Shown piece by piece: positions 1 through 4,429 of a stretch of DNA of 9,608 nucleotides. Source of the DNA: Acidimicrobiia bacterium (GTDB taxonomy: Bacteria; Actinomycetota; Acidimicrobiia; Spongiisociales; ZC4RG35). The notes beneath the pieces are model-generated. The model made no database searches, had not been told where the DNA came from, and saw nothing but the letters and a program-made list of their open reading frames with translations. The position numbers and the translations under genes are program-made. Every line of letters starts with the position of its first letter. The first letter of the stretch is position 1. The stretch lies in assembly GCA_009377735.1 (NCBI GenBank), contig WHTL01000143.1, positions 1 through 9,608 of the forward strand. The letters are read 5' to 3'.

Positions 1-257
1 CGGAAGACCGAAACCAAGATGGCGAGTCCGACGACCACCTCGGCGGCGGCGACCACCAAAACGAAGAAGACCGAAACTTGCCCGTCGAGGGTTCCCAATT
101 CACGGCCCGCCGCGATAAGGGTGAGGTTCACCGCATTGAGCATCAGTTCCACGCACATGAACATCACCAGCGCATTACGCCGGACCACGATTCCGATCGC
201 CCCAATGGCGAAGAGGATGGCCGCCAAACCCATATACCAGCCTGCAGTCACGATCAT
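1..257 (-). CDS. nuoK: NADH-quinone oxidoreductase subunit K (partial, C-terminus outside the window)
   Basis: Small membrane subunit of complex I, related to MrpC and part of the proton-translocating arm. The visible 85 codons start at ATG 257 and run off the left edge, so about 15 residues are missing relative to the usual length of roughly 100. Three hydrophobic segments are visible (about 5-25, 30-50 and 60-85). The two buried glutamates needed for pumping in E. coli NuoK (E36 and E72) correspond to E37, in the motif CVELMLNAVNL, and E73, in AAAEVVVGLAI. The start is fixed by a 4-nt ATGA overlap with the nuoJ stop (254-257), and a GAGGT-like ribosome binding site lies about 9 nt upstream (267-271). 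It is the last visible gene of the nuoHIJK block; nuoLMN would be expected next, outside the window. Confidence 0.96.
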   Translation of the reverse strand, partial: MIVTAGWYMGLAAILFAIGAIGIVVRRNALVMFMCVELMLNAVNLTLIAAGRELGTLDGQVSVFFVLVVAAAEVVVGLAILVSVF

Positions 258-829
258 TGTCCCGTCACCTCTTCATCGACAGGAACGAGGTCGTCACCCG
301 GGAGATCAAGCGGTTTCCCACGACGCGAGGCGAGGGCTATGGCACCGGCGGAGGCGATCGTCAGGAGCAGGGCAGTCGACTCGAAGGCGAGAACCCAATC
401 GGAGAAAAGCACCCGTGCCAGCGCAACGGTGGTCCCATTGCTTGCCTGGGGGATCAGCTCACCACTGGAGGCGATCACCCATGTGAAGCGGTTGCTGACG
501 GCGACTGCGATCGCTATCGCTGTGACCCCAAGCAGCCCCACCGCGACGAGCTGGCGTTGAAACGGGAGCTTCTCGCTGGTGTCCTCAACCCGGTCCACTC
601 CGATGAGCATGACGACAAAGAGGAATAGTGTCATGACCGCACCGGCGTACACCACCACCTGGATGGCTGCCACGAAATGGGCGAGCTGGGCGACGTAGAG
701 CACCGCGAGCGCCAGCATCGAGCCCAACAGCCCCATGGCCGCGTACACGGGATTGCGGGCGAGCACCACGGCAACGGCCCCGGCGATGGCCGCCACGGCC
801 ATCAGAACGAAGATGATGAGCTCGGCCAC
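254..829 (-). CDS. nuoJ: NADH-quinone oxidoreductase subunit J
   Basis: Membrane subunit of complex I that helps link the quinone site to the antiporter-like pumps. The 191-residue protein has about five hydrophobic segments. The family hallmark spans residues 57-75 (QVVVYAGAVMTLFLFVVML) and includes Y61, A62 and G63 of the third helix, which forms a pi-bulge in solved complex I structures. The C terminus is short, polar and acidic (about 170-191). The start is GTG at 829, whose first base is shared with the last base of the nuoI TAG stop (the sequence TAGTG). No independent ribosome binding site is evident, so translation is probably coupled to nuoI. The stop overlaps the nuoK start by 4 nt. 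Length is within the family range and there is no sign of disruption. Confidence 0.96.
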   Translation of the reverse strand: MAELIIFVLMAVAAIAGAVAVVLARNPVYAAMGLLGSMLALAVLYVAQLAHFVAAIQVVVYAGAVMTLFLFVVMLIGVDRVEDTSEKLPFQRQLVAVGLLGVTAIAIAVAVSNRFTWVIASSGELIPQASNGTTVALARVLFSDWVLAFESTALLLTIASAGAIALASRRGKPLDLPGDDLVPVDEEVTGQ

Positions 830-1476
830 TAGTGCGCGTCGTCCGGATAGGCGTCACGTGTCTCTTGGTCGGGCTCGGGGTCCCACGATGCCGGTCCCGG
901 GGTTCCCTGCCAGCTCTGTACCCCCTCATAGTCGGCGTTGCCCGCCGGAGCGGTGGCGCGCACCCACCCGTCGGCCGTGAGGAGTTCTTTCATGTCGGCG
1001 AGGGGGTCGTCGGGGAACATATGCGGCACGTTCCCATCGGTATCCATCAACAACTCGTCCCGGGTGTAGATCGAGTCGGCCCGATTGGTGGTGGAGAACT
1101 CAAACAGCTGGGTCATGGTGATCGCCTCTGTGGGGCATGCCTCGACACAGAGCCCACAGAAGATACAACGCAACATGTTGATCTCGTAGATGAATCCGAA
1201 GCGCTCTCCGGGGCTGTTGGGGTCGTCGGGATCGTTGTCCTTCCCCCGGACGTAGATGCACTGTGCCGGGCAGGCGCCCGCACACAGCTCACAGCCGATG
1301 CACTTCTCCATGCCATCGGGGTAGCGGTTGAGCACGTGTCGTCCGTGAAAACGCTGTGGCTTCTCCCGCATCTCGTGTGGGTACCGGGTCGTCAACATCT
1401 CCTTGCCCGTCACCGTTTCTATGAGGACCGAGCCGGTGGCCCTGAGTCCCTTGAAAAGTTCTGTCAGTACACCCAT
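829..1476 (-). CDS. nuoI: NADH-quinone oxidoreductase subunit I, 8Fe ferredoxin type
   Basis: Peripheral-arm subunit carrying the two [4Fe-4S] clusters N6a and N6b, which pass electrons from the NuoG chain to terminal cluster N2. The 215-residue protein has two clear ferredoxin motifs: CIGCELCAGACP (C59, C62, C65, C69) and CIFCGLCVEACP (C104, C107, C110, C114). The N-terminal 30 residues are amphipathic, as expected for the helix lying on the membrane. The C-terminal tail from about 170 is long, acidic and proline-rich. Total length is similar to actinobacterial NuoI (about 210). The ATG at 1476 is preceded by a GAGGG ribosome binding site (1484-1488) and lies 15 nt after the nuoH stop. The stop overlaps the nuoJ GTG by one base. 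Confidence 0.97.
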   Translation of the reverse strand: MGVLTELFKGLRATGSVLIETVTGKEMLTTRYPHEMREKPQRFHGRHVLNRYPDGMEKCIGCELCAGACPAQCIYVRGKDNDPDDPNSPGERFGFIYEINMLRCIFCGLCVEACPTEAITMTQLFEFSTTNRADSIYTRDELLMDTDGNVPHMFPDDPLADMKELLTADGWVRATAPAGNADYEGVQSWQGTPGPASWDPEPDQETRDAYPDDAH

Positions 1477-1491
1477 GTAGACACCCTCACA

Positions 1492-2577
1492 TCAAGTCCA
1501 CGGCAATCCGAATTGGCGGACCCCGAGGACAACGGCGGTGAGCATCAACCAGCCCAGTGCCCCGGGGATGAGACGTTTCCATCCGAGTGTCATGAGCTGG
1601 TCATAGCGGAACCGTGGCAGTGTTGCCCGGATCCAGAAGAATACGAACACAATGGCATAGGTCTTGATGAGAAACCAGATGAAGGGGAGGATCGCCGAGA
1701 TCCAAACCGGCAACACTCCATCCCAGGTGGGGCCATTCCACCCTCCCAGGAAGAGGGTTGCTGTGAGTGCCGACATGGAGAAGATGTTGATGTACTCGGC
1801 GAGGAAGAACATGGCAAAGCGCATCCCCGAGTACTCGGTGAAGTAGCCTCCCACCAGCTCCTGTTCGGCCTCTACGAGGTCGAAGGGGGCACGGTTGGTC
1901 TCGGCCACTGCAGAGATGAAGAAGATCACGAATGCGACGATCTGGGGGATGATGTTCCAACGAGGGATAAACCCGGCCCAGGTCCCCGATTGCCGTTCCA
2001 CCAGCTCTGCCAACGACAGGGTCCCTCCCGGGACATCGGGGGCCTGAGTGGCGGAGAACAGCACGACGGCCACCATCGCCAAGCCCATCGCCGCTTCGTA
2101 GGAGATAGCCTGCGCCGTCCCCCGTATCCCACCAAGAAGGGGATACTTCGATCCTGACGCCCACCCGGCGATGACGATGGCGTAAACAGCCATCGAGGAC
2201 ATGGCAAGGACGATGAGAAGACCGACATCGACATCCATGCCCTGTAGCGGGATGACGCGGTCTCCAATGGTGATGGGACGACCAAACGGGATGTTGAGGA
2301 AGATGAGGAATGCCGGGATGACGGCGAGGAACGGGGCCAGGAGGAACATGCCGACCTCCGAGCGGGCAGGCACGATCGACTCCTTGAAGAAGAGCTTTAA
2401 GGCGTCGGCCACGGTCTGCAGCATCCCGAACGGTCCGGCCCTCTCCGGACCGATCCGATTCTGGAAATCGGCCACGATCTTGCGCTCTGCCCAGACATTG
2501 AGGATGGTGACGAGAAGCAGTAACACGAACGCCGCGAGGACACGGGCGACCAGGATGAGGAGGTCGATCCAGTCCAT
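1492..2577 (-). CDS. nuoH: NADH-quinone oxidoreductase subunit H
   Basis: Membrane subunit that forms most of the quinone-access chamber and joins the peripheral and membrane arms. The 361-residue protein has about eight hydrophobic helices. Family signatures include ERKIVADFQNRIGPERAGPF (31-50) continuing through LQTVADALKLFFKE to residue 66, GIRGTAQAISYE (151-161 region), the acidic quinone-side loop AETNRAPFDLVEAEQELVGG (225-244), and RATLPRFRYDQLM near 317-329. The ATG at 2577 is constrained by an in-frame TAA at 2584-2586, leaving only GTT and CTG before it. There is no good ribosome binding site directly upstream. The start instead overlaps the stop of a possible 14-codon leader ORF (TGATG). 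It is now the first gene of its block, because nuoG is about 1.85 kb upstream rather than adjacent. Confidence 0.97.
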   Translation of the reverse strand: MDWIDLLILVARVLAAFVLLLLVTILNVWAERKIVADFQNRIGPERAGPFGMLQTVADALKLFFKESIVPARSEVGMFLLAPFLAVIPAFLIFLNIPFGRPITIGDRVIPLQGMDVDVGLLIVLAMSSMAVYAIVIAGWASGSKYPLLGGIRGTAQAISYEAAMGLAMVAVVLFSATQAPDVPGGTLSLAELVERQSGTWAGFIPRWNIIPQIVAFVIFFISAVAETNRAPFDLVEAEQELVGGYFTEYSGMRFAMFFLAEYINIFSMSALTATLFLGGWNGPTWDGVLPVWISAILPFIWFLIKTYAIVFVFFWIRATLPRFRYDQLMTLGWKRLIPGALGWLMLTAVVLGVRQFGLPWT

Positions 2578-2621
2578 CAGAACTTAGGACTCATCATGCG
2601 GTGGGGGATTTGGGTCTCCAT
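2577..2621 (-). CDS. possible 14-codon leader ORF upstream of nuoH
   Basis: A short frame, ATG 2621 to TGA 2577-2579, encodes METQIPHRMMSPKF. Its stop overlaps the nuoH start (TGATG), a layout typical of translational coupling, and nuoH has no ribosome binding site of its own. Against it, this leader also lacks a Shine-Dalgarno sequence and resembles no protein I know. If the nuoH promoter proposed at 2635-2663 is right, transcription would start only about 6-7 nt before this ATG. It may be chance. Confidence 0.2.
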   Translation of the reverse strand: METQIPHRMMSPKF

Positions 2622-2634
2622 GGGGACGTGACGG

Positions 2635-2663
2635 AGATTAGGGAGCAGAAACAGGGCCAACAA
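2635..2663 (-). promoter_or_regulatory. candidate promoter for nuoHIJK
   Basis: On the minus strand, TTGTTG (2658-2663) and TAATCT (2635-2640) are separated by 17 nt, a sigma70-like layout with 3/6 matches to each consensus. Transcription would begin near 2628, about 50 nt before nuoH. The block needs its own promoter, because the path from nuoG crosses an opposing gene and a terminator. This is inference from a weak match. Confidence 0.3.
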
Positions 2664-2741
2664 ACCATTAGAGAGTGCGGAGATCGGAGTCTTGAGGACA
2701 GAACCGCGCCTGCGGGGGCGTTCCTCCTGCACGCTCACTTG

Positions 2742-2747
2742 TACCAT
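2742..2747 (+). promoter_or_regulatory. candidate -10 element for a leaderless ABC ATPase mRNA
   Basis: TACCAT (TANNNT type) ends exactly 7 nt before the ATG at 2755, so transcription would start at or next to the start codon. This fits leaderless initiation, which is common in actinobacteria. The only Shine-Dalgarno-like bases (GAGG, 2749-2752) are too close to the ATG. No convincing -35 is seen. The DUF222 gene at 9245 has the same spacing. Confidence 0.25.
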
Positions 2748-2754
2748 CGAGGCC

Positions 2755-3836
2755 ATGGCGGAGATTGTGTTCCGCGACATGACATTTCACCGGGGGATTC
2801 GGAGGTGCTCCACGGGATCGACCTGGTCATCGACGATGGAGAAATCGTGGTGGTGGTCGGCCCTTCCGGTTCTGGGAAGTCGACCCTTCTACGACTAATC
2901 GCCGGTCTGGAAACACCCACGGCGGGCGTCGTCGAGGTCGGTGGCCGGCCAACCGGGTCAGGTGTCACACCCGGTGTTTCCATGGTCGCCGAGGAGCCCG
3001 GGCTGTACCACCACCTCAATGTCGAAGGGAACCTGAGCTTTCCGCTCCTCGTCCGGGGCGATACCCGCGATGAGGCTCATACCGCCGCACAGATACAGGC
3101 GAACGAGCTGAATATCGGCTCGATCGTCGACGAGAATCCCACCCGCCTCTCGGAAGGACACAGGGGTCTGGTCGCCACCGGTCGCGCCCTCATCCGACCG
3201 GAGGTGGAGGTGCTGATTCTCGACGAGCTCCTGGCACATGCCGACATCGCCCTGAGGGAGAGGGTGCGTCAGACGATCCGGGATCTCCACCAAAGACGCG
3301 GACCCACCGTGATCCTCGCCAGCAACGACCCCACCGAGGCACTCGCCCTAGCCGACCGTGTCATCGTCCTCGCCGAGGGCAAGGTACAGCAGTTTGACCC
3401 TCCCATGACCGTCTATCGCGACCCGGACACCCTGACCGCAGCCGATCTCATCTCTGAGTATCCGATCAATCGATTCCGGGGGGTGATCCGAAGTGGTGAC
3501 CCCGCACGAGTGGTAGCCGGAGACACCCGAATCCATCTACCGCGTCGCCTCGGCGACGAATACGACGGCACACAGGTCTGGGTGGGTGTGCGACCCGAGG
3601 ATCTCACTCCTTCGGGACACGGAGTGGATTCGGGTGTCAAGGCCGATGTCATGAGAAAGACGTTCGTGGGCAGCCAGACCGAGATCCTGTTCACAGTCAG
3701 GGGCCAACCCTTCGAGTATGTGGCTCTCGTGTCCGACGAAGTCCCGGCCACCGGCACCGTTGGGTTCACCGTCACGAAGCCACTGCTCTTCACAGACGAC
3801 GGAAGACGATTCCGGCCAGAATCGGGAGCCATGTGA
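2755..3836 (+). CDS. orphan MalK/UgpC-type ABC transporter ATPase, probably frameshifted and with degenerate motifs
   Basis: Resembles the ATPases of sugar-type importers: an ABC domain (about 1-235) followed by a TOBE-like C-terminal domain (about 240-360, with VGVRPEDL at 277-284). It begins MAEIVFRDMTFHRG from ATG 2755, then the homologous frame moves at the G5 run 2792-2796. One extra G would restore a continuous 360-residue protein, the usual family length. Without it, the downstream frame is open from an ATG at 2601 but reads unrelated sequence before the ABC domain. Walker A is intact (GPSGSGKST, 36-44), as is the Walker B core (LILDE, 154-158). The Q-loop Gln is Glu (E80), the signature LSGGQ is LSEGH (132-136), and the switch His is Asn (N191). 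No permease or binding protein is in view. The gene opposes the flanking nuo genes and ends at a strong hairpin. It could be a pseudogene, a non-catalytic ATPase, or an intact gene with a sequencing error. Confidence 0.85.
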
Positions 3837-3838
3837 AA

Positions 3839-3861
3839 GGGGACCGGCCACGCCGGTCCCC
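3839..3861 (+). terminator. hairpin terminator between the convergent ABC ATPase and lipoprotein genes
   Basis: GGGGACCGGC and GCCGGTCCCC form a perfect 10-bp stem with a 3-nt loop (CAC), starting 2 nt after the ABC ATPase stop. It is followed by TATCGTTTA on the plus strand and by TTTC on the minus strand. The tails are only moderately T-rich, but the stem is very stable and sits between two converging stops (3836 and 3889), so it may serve both directions. Confidence 0.8.
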
Positions 3862-3888
3862 TATCGTTTACCTATTCAGTTCTTCGGC

Positions 3889-4047
3889 TCAGCCAGCGGG
3901 CGCCGTGGTCGGAGCGATCGCAGTGGTGGCAACGCCGCCGCCGGTGTCGGCGGGGCCAACCGTTCCATCGGTGCCGCCTCCGTCTGAAGTGCAGGCGCCG
4001 AGCGCGAAGATCGAGATGATTCCTAGTGCTAGCAGTTTCTTTTTCAT
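3889..4047 (-). CDS. small predicted lipoprotein, 52 residues
   Basis: I do not recognise a family. The 52-residue product has a clear lipoprotein signal peptide: MKKK, then a hydrophobic core LLALGIISIFAL, then LGAC with the lipid-modified Cys at 19. The mature part is only about 34 residues, rich in Gly, Thr and Ala with a few Asp, and probably disordered at the cell surface. The start is well supported: AAGGAGG (4053-4059) lies 5 nt before ATG 4047. The frame stays open upstream to 4374 across the tandem repeats, but that extension lacks a start signal and would bury the signal peptide. The gene lies downstream of nuoG on the same strand and converges on the ABC ATPase gene across the terminator at 3839-3861. 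A role linked to the envelope or to neighbouring genes cannot be inferred from sequence. Confidence 0.75.
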   Translation of the reverse strand: MKKKLLALGIISIFALGACTSDGGGTDGTVGPADTGGGVATTAIAPTTAPAG

Positions 4048-4080
4048 GGGAGCCTCCTTGAAGTTGTTCCCATTCGCTTG

Positions 4081-4107
4081 GAGTCCCGTGCGGACTCTCA
4101 CAGAGAG
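4081..4107 (-). promoter_or_regulatory. two overlapping hairpins in the lipoprotein 5' leader
   Basis: In the minus-strand RNA, CTCTC/GAGAG (4103-4107 with 4095-4099, 3-nt loop) and GAGTCC/GGACTC (4092-4097 with 4081-4086, 5-nt loop) share bases 4095-4097, so they cannot both form completely. They lie 34-60 nt before the lipoprotein ATG. They might influence expression of the small gene, but the stems are short (5 and 6 bp). Confidence 0.3.
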
Positions 4108-4126
4108 ACCATATAGGCATCCCTGA

Positions 4127-4157
4127 TTTATAGGTAGCAATCGGACACCTACCCCAA
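4127..4157 (-). promoter_or_regulatory. candidate promoter of the lipoprotein gene
   Basis: TATAAA (4127-4132) is the best -10-like hexamer upstream of the lipoprotein gene. TTGGGG (4152-4157) is a weak -35 with a long 19-nt spacer. A second pair, TTGCTA (4135-4140) and TATATG (4110-4115), also has 19-nt spacing. The true start cannot be chosen by eye. Confidence 0.3.
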
Positions 4158-4199
4158 CCGTCACCACCTCAAACGCAAAACCACACAAAGTCGAAAAAA

Positions 4200-4301
4200 C
4201 CCCCGCTCGCCCACCAACCCAGGGTTCCCACAGCCGCCTACCGACGCCCCAGCCCAAAGCTCGGCCACCAACCCCCGCTCGCCCACCAACCCAGGGTTCC
4301 C
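4200..4301 (-). other. two G-quadruplex motifs downstream of nuoG, the distal one followed by T6
   Basis: On the strand matching nuoG mRNA, repeat copies 1 (4200-4229) and 2 (4272-4301) each contain GGG-N6-GGG-N5-GGG-N5-GGGGG, meeting the usual G3+N1-7 rule. The distal motif runs straight into TTTTTT (4194-4199). Copy 3 loses the motif because its 5' part differs. A pausing or termination role after nuoG is inference; no classical GC hairpin precedes the T run. Confidence 0.45.
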
Positions 4302-4410
4302 ACAGCCGCCTACCGACGTCCCCAGCCCAAAGCTCGGCCACCAACCCCACCGCCGGCGAACCCAGGGTTCCCACAGCCGCCTACCGACGTCCCCAGCCCA
4401 AAGCTCGGCC
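4200..4410. repeat. three-copy tandem repeat, unit about 72 bp
   Basis: Copies lie at 4200-4271 (72 bp), 4272-4344 (73 bp) and 4345-4410 (66 bp). Copies 1 and 2 differ only by one T. Copy 3 differs in its first ~14 bases but shares a 52-bp identical core (4359-4410, equal to 4288-4339). Each core begins with the palindrome AACCCAGGGTT. The array ends 19 nt from the nuoG stop and fills most of the space between nuoG and the lipoprotein leader. On the minus strand it reads through as a repeated peptide (VGRRLWEPWVGG), which I regard as incidental. The near-identity suggests recent duplication. Confidence 0.9.
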
Positions 4411-4429
4411 GCTACATCGGGTTGCGACC

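Noticed and set aside
832..2157. A 441-codon open frame on the plus strand
   Set aside because: It lies antisense to nuoI and nuoH, whose products have clear family motifs. It is rich in His, Gly, Glu and Arg with no recognisable domain, as expected for a shadow frame in high-G+C DNA.
2622..2780. The longer 67-codon minus-strand frame ending at 2577
   Set aside because: Most of it would overlap the ABC ATPase start and the proposed nuoH promoter. It has no ribosome binding site or recognisable sequence. Only its last 14 codons are kept as a weak leader candidate.
4048..4374. An upstream extension of the lipoprotein frame through the tandem repeats
   Set aside because: It would place a signal peptide in the middle of the protein, while ATG 4047 has a perfect ribosome binding site. 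The repeated peptide VGRRLWEPWVGG follows from the DNA repeat.
4200..4410. A CRISPR array
   Set aside because: There are only three directly abutting copies of about 72 bp, with no unique spacers and no cas genes.
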